From an uncultured Clostridia bacterium (GTDB taxonomy: Bacteria > Bacillota > Clostridia > Christensenellales > Borkfalkiaceae), in assembly GCA_947174955.1 (NCBI GenBank), contig CAMWKX010000020.1:1-13084 (forward strand): a stretch of DNA of 13,084 bases, written 5' to 3'. Below, piece after piece: positions 6,020-13,022 of this stretch. The position numbers were made by a program, and so were the translations under genes. The stretch's first letter is position 1. Each line of letters begins with the position of its first letter. A model generated the notes under the pieces. That model ran no database searches, was not told where the DNA came from, and saw nothing but the letters and a program-made list of their open reading frames with translations.

Positions 6020-9000
6020 TTATTTAAAACTTGCGGCAAATTTTAAAAATTTGGTCATAGCCAGCATAGTTTTCGTCTGCGACGATTGCGGCGCGAACAC
6101 CGCCTGCACGCCTTTTGCCATTGAAAGCTTGACTCCCTGACCGTACTTTTCCAGCGCGGCGGCAAGGCGCGCGTCCTTCAACGAATTGATGGACGCAAAT
6201 TCCAGCGCGCCCCCCTGTCCGTCTACCGACACCTTTTTTACGTTGAAATGCGCCGCGTACGATTTGAGCACGGCGATAATGAGAAGGTTTAAAACCTCGT
6301 CGGGCATCGCTCCGTAGTTCTCCTCCACCGAACGGCAGACGCGCTTGTAGTCGTCCACCGAACGGATTTCGGCTATCTGCTTATAGCAGTCCATTCTGCC
6401 CGCGCTACTCTCGATATACGCCTCGGGAATGTACGCCGTCGCGTGGATATCCAGCTCGCAGGAAATCTGCTCGCCCGTAAGCTCCTCTTTGAGAAGTTTA
6501 GAGTATAGCTCATAGCCAACCTTGTCCATATGCCCGTGCTGTTCCGCGCCTAAAACGTTGCCCGCGCCTCTGATTTCGAGGTCGCGCATTGCGATTTTAA
6601 AGCCCGAACCGAGCTCCGTGAACTGCATTATTGCCTTTAAGCGTTCCGCCGCGTCCGCCGTCATAACCTTTTCGGGCTTGAACGTGAAGTAAGCCTGGGC
6701 AAGGCGCGAGCCGCGCCCTACTCTGCCCCTCAGCTGGTACAGCTGGGAAATGCCGAGGCGGTCGGCGTCGATTACTATTATCGTGTTCGCGTTGGGCAAA
6801 TCTATTCCGTTTTCGATTATCGTCGTCGTGACGAGTACGTTTTTCTCGCCGCGGTAGAACGAGAACACGTTGTTTTCGAGCGTGGTCTTGTCCATTCTGC
6901 CGTGGGCGTACGTCACGCGCGCCTCGGGAATAATCTCGCAGATTTTGCCCGTGAACTGCGATATGGTTTCCACGCGGTTATACAGTATGAATACCTGACC
7001 GCCGCGGGTTATCTCCCTCACGACCGCGTCGCGTATCAGCGTTTCAGTTTCCTCGACGACGTACGTCTGCACGGGCAATCTGCGCGTAGGCGCGGTGTTT
7101 ATCGTGCTTATGTCCCTTATGCCCGCAAGCGACATATGCAGCGTGCGGGGTATGGGCGTTGCCGTCATCGTAAGACAGTCGACGTCCGATTTTATGTGCT
7201 TGATTTTTTCCTTGTGCTCCACGCCGAACCGCTGTTCCTCGTCGAGAACCAGAAGCCCGAGGTCTTTGAATTTGACGTCGTCGGACAAAAGGCGGTGCGT
7301 GCCTATAAGCAAGTCGACCTCGCCGCGGGCGAGAGCCGCCAGGGTCTGTTCCTGCTGTTTGGGAGTTTTGAAGCGGTTGAGCTTTTCGACGCGCACGCCG
7401 AACTCTTTGAACCGCTCGCACGCCGTCTGGTAATGCTGTTCGGAAAGTATGGTGCTCGGGCACATCAGCGCCGCCTGCCTGCCGCCCAAAACACACAGAT
7501 AAATCGCGCGGAGAGCCACCTCGGTTTTGCCGTAGCCGACGTCGCCGCACAGCAGTCTGTCCATTACTTTATCCGAGCACATATCCTGCTTGATTTCCTC
7601 TATGCAGGTCAGCTGATCGGGCGTTTCCTCGTGAATGAACGCGCTCTCGAACTCCTCCATCATAACCGCGTTTTCGGGGAAGCAATAGCCCCGCCGCTCG
7701 CCCCTTTCCGCGTATAGAAGCTTTAAGTCGAACGCAAGTTTTTTGATGGAAGAGCGCACGCGCTCCTTGACCCTTTCGAACTCCGCGCCGCCTATCTTCG
7801 AGAGCGTGGGATTGCCGTCGCCGACGTACTTTGAAAGGATATCCATCTGCTCGACGGGCACGTATAAAACGTCGCCGCCGCGGTACTCGATGGAAACGTA
7901 TTCCTTGATGCCGTCCGTCGTTTCGATTTTTTTGGTGCCCGTAATCTTGCCCACGCCGTGCTTTTCGTGCACCGCATAGTCGCCTATTTCGGGGGCGGCA
8001 AACATATCGCCGCGCCGTCTTCTTATGCGCTTTGTCGCGGGTTTGGTGTAGATATCACCGCTGCCGATTACCGCAAGACGGGCTTCGTGAATGATAAATC
8101 CTTTATCTAAATTTCCGCTCGAAACGGCAACGTCTTTGAGCGCGGATAGGTCGTACGGAACGGGATTGACCCCTATATATGCCTCGTTTAACAGTTCCAC
8201 AAGCTTTTCATAACGCTGAACTCCGCCTGCGTATATGAGCACTCTGTACCCGCCCGAAAGCCACCGTTTCACGTCGTCGCAGAGCATAGGAACGTTGTTG
8301 AGGTATGACGGCGACGGCACCGATTTTAAGTTGTAAGTTTTGAGCGGACGGAAGAATCTGAGGTCGGTCGTAAATGTCTGCAACGCCACGTTCAGATAGC
8401 GCGAAAAACCCTGCGTGAACTGCTCTTCGGTCAGCAGTTGCCGCTTTGAAAACGCGCACACTTCGCCGCCCGCAAGCAGGTCGGAAAACCTCTCTTCGTG
8501 CTCCTTCAAAGCCGCTTTAAGACGGTCGTGGACGCTCTTACACTCGTCGAACACGACGGCAGTGTCGGGCGGAAGCAAGTCGAAAACCGTGCACGCACTG
8601 CCGAGCAGCGGGAACAGAAAATCCTGCCCCGCAAAGGGTGCGCCCGAGGCAAGCTTGCCGGCTATCTCCCCGCACACCGTGTGCAGGCGTTTGAACGCCG
8701 TTTCGCTCTTACACTCCTTCATACTGCGGTTGAGCTTTTCAATCAAACCGCTCACTTCGTCTTCGGTTATAAAGCAGTCGACGGCGGGCGCAAGAGTGAC
8801 TTCGCCTATATCGTCAAGGCGCTCGCCGCTGACGAAATCGTAGGGACGGATACGCTCTACCGTATCTCCGAAAAAATCTATACGCACGGGATTTTCGCCC
8901 GTGACGGGATATATATCCAGAATGTCGCCGCGCACCGCAAACGCGCCCTTGCTTTCCACCGAATATTCGCGCACGTAGCCGAGCTGTACGAGCAGTTTGG

Positions 9001-9433
9001 GCAACGCCGCGTAGTCGTAGTCGTTGCCCGCTTTTAAAGTTATTACGGGCAGTTTTGCAGGCACGAGTTGCAGAGCCGCCTCCACTTCGCACACGACCAC
9101 CTCCGCGCCCGACATAAGGTTGTAAAGCCCCTCTATTCTCTTGAAAAGCGCGTCCTTGGATACGGCGGTTTTGTACAGTAAAACGTCGTCCTTCGCGGCA
9201 AGGTAGGCGCACTTCTTGCCCGATAAAGTGCTTATTGCCGAGTACGCTTTGCCCGCCGAAACCGCGTCCGCCGCGATATACAGAACGGGGCGGTCGATAA
9301 GGCTTGCCGTCAGATATTTACGGCTGTCGTAAACGCCGAAAACCGCCGTCGGAGCACCGAGGCGGAGGTCGTTTTCCAGGGCGGGATATTCGCCCCCTAA
9401 GTTTTTGAAAGTAAAGAAATTTTTCACCCGCAT
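6020..9433 (-). CDS. mfd: Transcription-repair coupling factor Mfd
   Basis: This 1137-residue DNA translocase removes RNA polymerase stalled at lesions and recruits UvrA for nucleotide excision repair. Full family length and domain order are visible. The UvrB-like N-terminal module spans about 1-340. The RNA-polymerase interaction (CarD-like) domain is at about 480-540, starting IGDYAVHEKHGVGKI (483-497). The RecG-like motor has Walker A GDVGYGKT (630-637), DEEQ box (731-734), TATPIPRT (757-764) and motif VI QLRGRVGRG (900-908). The translocation-in-RecG motif lies at about 949-973 (MRDLEIRGAGNVLG then HGHMDKVG), and the C-terminal domain at about 1000-1137. The start ATG at 9431-9433 has AAAGG only 3 nt upstream, a short spacing, but no other Met fits before residue 107. 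It follows pth by 41 nt, as in many Bacillota. Confidence 0.97.
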   Translation of the reverse strand: MRVKNFFTFKNLGGEYPALENDLRLGAPTAVFGVYDSRKYLTASLIDRPVLYIAADAVSAGKAYSAISTLSGKKCAYLAAKDDVLLYKTAVSKDALFKRIEGLYNLMSGAEVVVCEVEAALQLVPAKLPVITLKAGNDYDYAALPKLLVQLGYVREYSVESKGAFAVRGDILDIYPVTGENPVRIDFFGDTVERIRPYDFVSGERLDDIGEVTLAPAVDCFITEDEVSGLIEKLNRSMKECKSETAFKRLHTVCGEIAGKLASGAPFAGQDFLFPLLGSACTVFDLLPPDTAVVFDECKSVHDRLKAALKEHEERFSDLLAGGEVCAFSKRQLLTEEQFTQGFSRYLNVALQTFTTDLRFFRPLKTYNLKSVPSPSYLNNVPMLCDDVKRWLSGGYRVLIYAGGVQRYEKLVELLNEAYIGVNPVPYDLSALKDVAVSSGNLDKGFIIHEARLAVIGSGDIYTKPATKRIRRRRGDMFAAPEIGDYAVHEKHGVGKITGTKKIETTDGIKEYVSIEYRGGDVLYVPVEQMDILSKYVGDGNPTLSKIGGAEFERVKERVRSSIKKLAFDLKLLYAERGERRGYCFPENAVMMEEFESAFIHEETPDQLTCIEEIKQDMCSDKVMDRLLCGDVGYGKTEVALRAIYLCVLGGRQAALMCPSTILSEQHYQTACERFKEFGVRVEKLNRFKTPKQQEQTLAALARGEVDLLIGTHRLLSDDVKFKDLGLLVLDEEQRFGVEHKEKIKHIKSDVDCLTMTATPIPRTLHMSLAGIRDISTINTAPTRRLPVQTYVVEETETLIRDAVVREITRGGQVFILYNRVETISQFTGKICEIIPEARVTYAHGRMDKTTLENNVFSFYRGEKNVLVTTTIIENGIDLPNANTIIVIDADRLGISQLYQLRGRVGRGSRLAQAYFTFKPEKVMTADAAERLKAIMQFTELGSGFKIAMRDLEIRGAGNVLGAEQHGHMDKVGYELYSKLLKEELTGEQISCELDIHATAYIPEAYIESSAGRMDCYKQIAEIRSVDDYKRVCRSVEENYGAMPDEVLNLLIIAVLKSYAAHFNVKKVSVDGQGGALEFASINSLKDARLAAALEKYGQGVKLSMAKGVQAVFAPQSSQTKTMLAMTKFLKFAASFK

Positions 9434-9474
9434 TTACCTTTAATTGCCGCATATGTTGCGGGTAACTGAGTTTT

Positions 9475-10038
9475 TCAGCCGTTGAAGTCCGTCATAACGC
9501 GCTCGCACGGCTTGCCCTTAGCAAGCTCCACCGCCGCCTCCGCCGCGCGGTTGCAGGCGGATACGAACAGCTCGTAGTCCTCTTCTTTCACGTTGGACAA
9601 AACGTAGTTGATTATGGGGATATTCACCTCGCTGTCGCGTATGCCGATGCGTATTCTTTTGAAAGCCGCCGTACCGATTTCGGCGATTACCGAGCGCATA
9701 CCGTTGTGCGTGCCCGCGCTGCCGTCGGGGCGTATTCTTATCTTGCCCTTGGGAATGTCGTAATCGTCGTATAAAATTACGAGCTCGTCGGGCGTGGCTT
9801 TGTACTTGGCAAGCAGCTGTTTTACCGCTCTGCCCGAGTTGTTCATATAGGTCAGAGGCTGAGCTAAGATTACCTTTTCGCCGTTAATATGCGCCTCGGC
9901 GGTGAGCGCCTCACACTCCCTCTTTTTGAACTTCACGCCGAGCATATTCGCCGCGTCGCCCACGGCGAGATAACCCATATTATGAAAGGTTTTAAAATAT
10001 TTCTGCTCGGGATTTCCGAGCCCGACGATTATAAACAT
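9475..10038 (-). CDS. pth: Peptidyl-tRNA hydrolase
   Basis: This 187-residue cytosolic enzyme cleaves the ester bond of peptidyl-tRNAs released from stalled ribosomes, recycling tRNA. It opens with MFIIVGLGNPEQKYFKTFHN, which contains the catalytic His (H19) and the substrate-binding Asn (N9). Other conserved sites are PLTYMNNSG (61-69), the ILYDDYDIPKGK block with the catalytic-triad Asp (D91) and GSAGTHNGMRS (106-116) with N112. The reading frame continues far upstream into the prs region, but the family start is the ATG at 10036-10038, preceded by AAAGGTG 5 nt away. It lies between prs and mfd, the same order as the spoVC locus in B. subtilis, and a hairpin at 10061-10088 separates it from prs. 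Confidence 0.97.
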   Translation of the reverse strand: MFIIVGLGNPEQKYFKTFHNMGYLAVGDAANMLGVKFKKRECEALTAEAHINGEKVILAQPLTYMNNSGRAVKQLLAKYKATPDELVILYDDYDIPKGKIRIRPDGSAGTHNGMRSVIAEIGTAAFKRIRIGIRDSEVNIPIINYVLSNVKEEDYELFVSACNRAAEAAVELAKGKPCERVMTDFNG

Positions 10039-10060
10039 TCGCGCACCTTTAAAGATTATT

Positions 10061-10088
10061 AAAGCCACAACTTTCGCGCTGTGGCTTT
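10061..10088 (-). terminator. Hairpin after prs, possible partial terminator before pth
   Basis: A perfect 9-bp stem (10061-10069 with 10080-10088) and a 10-nt loop start 7 nt after the prs stop codon on the minus strand. The U-rich stretch after it is interrupted (TTTAATAATCTTT), so it may be a leaky terminator or an RNA-processing or stabilising hairpin rather than a full stop, given that no clear promoter for pth is visible. Confidence 0.55.
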
Positions 10089-10094
10089 TTGGTA

Positions 10095-11042
10095 TTAGTC
10101 GTAGATTTTGCTCATCGGACGGTCCATATACACATTTTCTATCGCGTTTGCGAATATCGCCGACGTGGAAATCATCTTGAATATGGGCAACATCTTTTCC
10201 TGGGGAATATTTATGGTATCGAGGATTGCAAGCTCGGTTATGGGCGAAGCGGCAAGTCTTTCGATTGCGGGACCGGACAAAACGCCGTGCGAACAGCAAG
10301 CGTAAATTTCCTTTGCGCCCGCTTCCTTCAAAGCCTTTGCGCCCTGCACTATCGTGCCCGCGGTATCGATCATATCGTCGACCATAAGGCAGTTCTTGCC
10401 TTCGACGTCGCCTATTATATTCATAACCTCCATAACGTTCGCCTTGGGGCGGCGCTTGTCGATTATCGCCATCTTCGCGTCCATTCTTGCGGCAACCTTT
10501 CTCGCTCTGCCGACCGAACCGATATCGGGCGATACGACCACGAAGTTTTCGTCCACCTTCGGTTTGAAGTGGTTGTAAAGCGTGGGACCGCCGACGAGGT
10601 TATCGAGGGGAATATCGAAGAAACCCTGGATTTGCAGACAGTGCAGATCCATCGTAAGTATTCTGTCCGCGCCTGCCGAGGTTAAAAGATTTGCAACCAG
10701 CTTTGCGGTGATAGGCTCGCGCGAGCGCGCCTTTCTGTCCTGTCTTGCGTAACCGAAGTAGGGAATAACCGCGGTGATACGGCCCGCGCTTGCACGCTTA
10801 GCCGCGTCAATCATAATGAGCAGTTCCATAAGGTTGTTGTTTACGGGGTAGCTTGTCGACTGGATAAGGAACACGTCCTTGCCGCGTACCGTTTCGTCGA
10901 AACGCACGTAAATTTCGCCGTCGGAGAAGTGGGTTACTTCCATTTCACCGAGCGTGGTGTTCAGGTGCGCCGCAATTTTTTCCGCCAGGGGACGGTTGGA
11001 ATTGCCCGAAAAAATCTTGATTTCGTTGCCGTGGTTAATCAT
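10095..11042 (-). CDS. prs: Ribose-phosphate pyrophosphokinase (PRPP synthetase)
   Basis: This 315-residue class I enzyme transfers pyrophosphate from ATP to ribose 5-phosphate, making PRPP for purine, pyrimidine, histidine, tryptophan and NAD synthesis. Diagnostic sites are FSDGEIYVRF (39-48), RQDRK (100-104), the MDLH motif with H134, the flexible-loop KRRP (196-199) and the PRPP-binding loop VDDMIDTAGT (221-230). Length equals the bacterial norm. The ATG at 11040-11042 has a strong GGAGG 9 nt upstream. It is the first gene of the cluster, read from a promoter at 11109-11138. It is divergent from the LRR lipoprotein gene. Confidence 0.98.
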   Translation of the reverse strand: MINHGNEIKIFSGNSNRPLAEKIAAHLNTTLGEMEVTHFSDGEIYVRFDETVRGKDVFLIQSTSYPVNNNLMELLIMIDAAKRASAGRITAVIPYFGYARQDRKARSREPITAKLVANLLTSAGADRILTMDLHCLQIQGFFDIPLDNLVGGPTLYNHFKPKVDENFVVVSPDIGSVGRARKVAARMDAKMAIIDKRRPKANVMEVMNIIGDVEGKNCLMVDDMIDTAGTIVQGAKALKEAGAKEIYACCSHGVLSGPAIERLAASPITELAILDTINIPQEKMLPIFKMISTSAIFANAIENVYMDRPMSKIYD

Positions 11043-11108
11043 TGGGTTTTGCCTCCGCTATTCATTTGTATTTGTTGTAAAAGTTTTCCCGCCCTTATCA
11101 ACAATAAT

Positions 11109-11138
11109 AGTTTACTTTAAAACGCGCGCGCAAGTCAA
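11109..11138 (-). promoter_or_regulatory. Promoter of the prs cluster
   Basis: On the minus strand, TTGACT (11133-11138), an 18-bp spacer and TAAACT (11109-11114). Predicted +1 is near 11102, giving a leader of about 60 nt. The spacer contains an alternating CGCGCGCGC run (11123-11131). The -10 box matches four of six consensus positions. Confidence 0.62.
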
Positions 11139-11161
11139 ACGATAGCCGCCGCTAAAAATAA

Positions 11162-11223
11162 TAACATTAAAATGTTAAAAAGTAACTTTTGAGTGAAAAA
11201 TTTGTGACAAATCAAGCGCTTGA
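11162..11223. promoter_or_regulatory. Cluster of three short dyads, candidate operators
   Basis: Three perfect inverted repeats lie just upstream of, and into, the LRR lipoprotein promoter: TAACATT-AA-AATGTTA (11162-11177), ATTTGT-G-ACAAAT (11200-11212) and the uninterrupted 12-bp palindrome TCAAGCGCTTGA (11212-11223). The last overlaps the first four bases of the -35 box at 11220-11225, a position suited to a repressor. The cognate regulator is unknown. Confidence 0.4.
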
Positions 11224-11248
11224 CATTTGCGGCTATTAGTGATAGACT
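11220..11248 (+). promoter_or_regulatory. Promoter of the LRR lipoprotein gene
   Basis: Consensus TTGACA (11220-11225), a 17-bp spacer and TAGACT (11243-11248). Predicted +1 is 11255, one base before the closing helix of the folded leader. Confidence 0.8.
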
Positions 11249-11254
11249 GATAAC

Positions 11255-11372
11255 CGCGACATCAACTGAATAAAATAAAGTCATACGGATATACTTTCGG
11301 TAGAAGTGTATCTTCTTTTGCATTACAAAATCCGTTTGACGAATTATATGTAAAGTTGGTGTCGCAACCTAC
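11255..11372 (+). ncRNA. Structured 5' leader, riboswitch-like folded domain of unknown class
   Basis: The transcript from the promoter at 11220-11248 can fold into a compact domain. Helix P1 is 12 bp with one G-U pair (11256-11267 with 11354-11365). An A-rich internal loop (11268-11279 and 11341-11353) leads to helix P2, 10 pairs with one U-U mismatch (11280-11290 with 11330-11340). P2 opens into two hairpins: P3 (11291-11298 with 11303-11311, a bulged U at 11307 and loop GGTA) and P4 (11317-11320 with 11326-11329, loop CATTA). An alternative-hairpin region follows directly. The arrangement of aptamer-like fold plus attenuator is typical of riboswitches, but I find no match to the T-box, c-di-GMP-I, purine, TPP or cobalamin consensus. 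Ligand and function are unknown. The folding was done by hand, without energy calculation or covariation. Confidence 0.55.
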
Positions 11373-11425
11373 GAGAAGCGTACATTTTCTATATGTCGCT
11401 TCTTTCGGGAAGCGGCATTATTTTT
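11373..11425 (+). promoter_or_regulatory. Attenuator-like pair of mutually exclusive hairpins before the LRR lipoprotein
   Basis: Hairpin A pairs AGAAGCG (11374-11380) with CGCTTCT (11397-11403) and continues as ACAT/ATGT (11382-11385 with 11393-11396). Hairpin B pairs GTCGCTTC (11395-11402) with GAAGCGGC (11409-11416), has a TTCG-type loop and is followed by ATTATTTTT (11417-11425), an intrinsic-terminator form. Both need 11395-11402, so only one can form: A would act as antiterminator and B as terminator. The ribosome binding site (11438-11443) lies downstream, so the switch would act on transcription. Confidence 0.55.
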
Positions 11426-11449
11426 ACTGAAATTCATAAGGAGTTAAAT

Positions 11450-12967
11450 ATGAGAAAAAAACTACTTACTCTGTTGCTTATCGCGTCGGCGGTAACAGTC
11501 TCCGCACTTGCTCTCTGCGGGTGCAATAGCGGTAACGGCGGCAACGAAAGCAACACCGAAACAAACGATGAAAACAAGAAGCCCGGCAACAACTCCGGCG
11601 GCGAAGACCAGCATACACACGTTTTCGACAAGCAAGTTATACATATAAAATACGTACAGTCTTTTGCCAGCTGCACGCAAAAGGCGGTTTACTATTACTC
11701 CTGCGAATGTGGAGAAACGGGCACGCAAACGTTCGAGTACGGCGAAATTGGCAATCATTATTTTGACAGACAGAGAACGACGGAGGAATATTTGAAATCT
11801 GCGGCGGACTGCACTCATAAAGCCGTGTACTACCTCTCCTGCGGGTGCGGCGAAAAGGGTACTGAAACGTTCGAATACGGCGAACCCGCAGGTCACGTAT
11901 TCCAAAGGGAAGCCGCGGAGGATAAATTTTTAAAGTATGCGGCTAACTGCACGGATAGCGCCGTTTACTATTATTCCTGCAACAACTGCGACGCTATTAA
12001 CGATTTGAACCGCACCTTCGAGCACGGCGAACCCAACGGTCACACGTTTAACCGTCAAGCGGCGGAAAACCGATTTTTAATGACTGCGGCAGATTGTACC
12101 CATAAAGCCGTTTACTATTACGCCTGCAAAGACTGTAACCAAAGAGGCGAAACGACTTACGAATACGGCGAACCCAACGGTCATACCTTTGACAGGGAAG
12201 TCACGAACGATAAATTTTTGAAAGTTAAGGCGACATACCACGACAAAGCGGTCTACTACCGTTCCTGCCTCTGCGGAGAAAAGGGCGAAACCACCTTCGA
12301 GGGCAGCGTGCTCATTCCCACCGAAGGCATAACCTACTATTTAAACGATGACGGCACCGGATATATCGCCTCGAATCTTGCAAGCTCCTCGACAGAACGC
12401 GATATAGTATTTGCCGAAGAAATAGACGGCATTCCCGTCACGGCAATCGGGGGCAGAGTTTTCAACGAGTCAAGCAGAATAAAAAGCGTAATTATGCCCG
12501 ACAGCGTTAAAATAATTAAAAATGCGGCATTTTACACCTGCGCTTATATGGAAAGTATAACCCTGAGCAAAAACCTTGAAGTTATCGAACCGAACGCATT
12601 TTTGAATTGCAGTTCGCTTAAAAGCATAGTCATTCCCGAAAGCGTGACAAGTATAGGACACGCCGCGTTTATGGACTGTCGGGCGCTTACCAGCATTACT
12701 CTGGGAAATGGCATAACCGCCATCGACAACGAGGTGTTCCAAAACTGTATAGGACTTAAAGAAATAACTTTCGGCAATAGCGTTAAGAGCATAGGAAATA
12801 GCGCGTTTCAAAATTGCAGAGAGCTTGAAAATATATATTTCGGCGATACGGCGGATAAATGGGCTACCATTGTCAAGGGCAGCAGTTGGAACCGTGAAGC
12901 CGAAAAATTAACGATTACTTGCGCCGACGATACAAAGTTGGATAAGGACGGGAATATAATAGAATAA
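11450..12967 (+). CDS. Surface lipoprotein with five His/Cys repeats and six BspA-type leucine-rich repeats
   Basis: This is a 505-residue predicted lipoprotein. MRKK, a hydrophobic core and LCGC with the lipidated Cys at 25 form the signal, followed by an Asn/Gly/Glu-rich linker (26-54). Five tandem repeats of 46-49 residues start at H57, H103, H149, H198 and H245. Each has the pattern H-x-F, then C-T-x-x-AVYYYSC-x-CG, then (T)FEYGEPxG; the fifth has Tyr in place of its first Cys. Next come six exact 23-residue LRR_5 (BspA/TpLRR) repeats at 330-352, 353-375, 376-398, 399-421, 422-444 and 445-467, then a C-terminal cap ending LDKDGNIIE. BspA-type LRR proteins are commonly cell-surface binding proteins or adhesins; the target here is unknown. 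The ATG at 11450-11452 has AAGGAG 6 nt upstream; an in-frame ATG at 11393 lies inside the attenuator and would put charged residues before the signal peptide. No sorting motif is visible. Confidence 0.85.
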   Translation: MRKKLLTLLLIASAVTVSALALCGCNSGNGGNESNTETNDENKKPGNNSGGEDQHTHVFDKQVIHIKYVQSFASCTQKAVYYYSCECGETGTQTFEYGEIGNHYFDRQRTTEEYLKSAADCTHKAVYYLSCGCGEKGTETFEYGEPAGHVFQREAAEDKFLKYAANCTDSAVYYYSCNNCDAINDLNRTFEHGEPNGHTFNRQAAENRFLMTAADCTHKAVYYYACKDCNQRGETTYEYGEPNGHTFDREVTNDKFLKVKATYHDKAVYYRSCLCGEKGETTFEGSVLIPTEGITYYLNDDGTGYIASNLASSSTERDIVFAEEIDGIPVTAIGGRVFNESSRIKSVIMPDSVKIIKNAAFYTCAYMESITLSKNLEVIEPNAFLNCSSLKSIVIPESVTSIGHAAFMDCRALTSITLGNGITAIDNEVFQNCIGLKEITFGNSVKSIGNSAFQNCRELENIYFGDTADKWATIVKGSSWNREAEKLTITCADDTKLDKDGNIIE

Positions 12968-12984
12968 GAAAAATAAAACGTTTA

Positions 12985-13022
12985 GCGCCGCGCGGCAAAA
13001 GGCCGCGCGGCGCTTTTTTTAT
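12985..13022 (+). terminator. Strong terminator shared by the LRR lipoprotein and tadA
   Basis: A perfect 12-bp GC stem (12985-12996 with 13002-13013) and a 5-nt loop AAAAG are followed by seven T (13014-13020). On the minus strand it directly follows the tadA stop and is followed by TAAACGTTTTATTTTT, so it probably serves both converging genes. Confidence 0.88.

Noticed and set aside
6902..7717. 271-codon open frame on the plus strand opposite mfd
   Set aside because: It lies over the Mfd motor motifs, which are intact on the minus strand. It has no ribosome binding site or recognisable domain and results from GC-rich codon bias.
10039..10299. In-frame upstream extension of pth overlapping the 3' part of prs
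   Set aside because: The added residues show no family similarity. The conserved Pth N-terminus begins at the ATG at 10038, which has its own ribosome binding site.
11200..11212. CRP/FNR-like operator at ATTTGTGACAAAT
   Set aside because: The half-site spacing is 1 nt, whereas a CRP site needs TGTGA-N6-TCACA, so there is no match beyond the dyad itself.
11255..11425. T-box, c-di-GMP-I, TPP, purine or cobalamin riboswitch
   Set aside because: None of the diagnostic sequence blocks is present (no T-box TGG-N-ACCGCG, no GEMM core, no TPP CTGAGA, no purine loop motifs), so I left the class open.
11393..11449. Upstream in-frame ATG for the LRR lipoprotein (19 extra residues)
   Set aside because: It lies inside the attenuator hairpins, has no ribosome binding site and would bury the signal peptide. 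The ATG at 11450 has AAGGAG at 6 nt.
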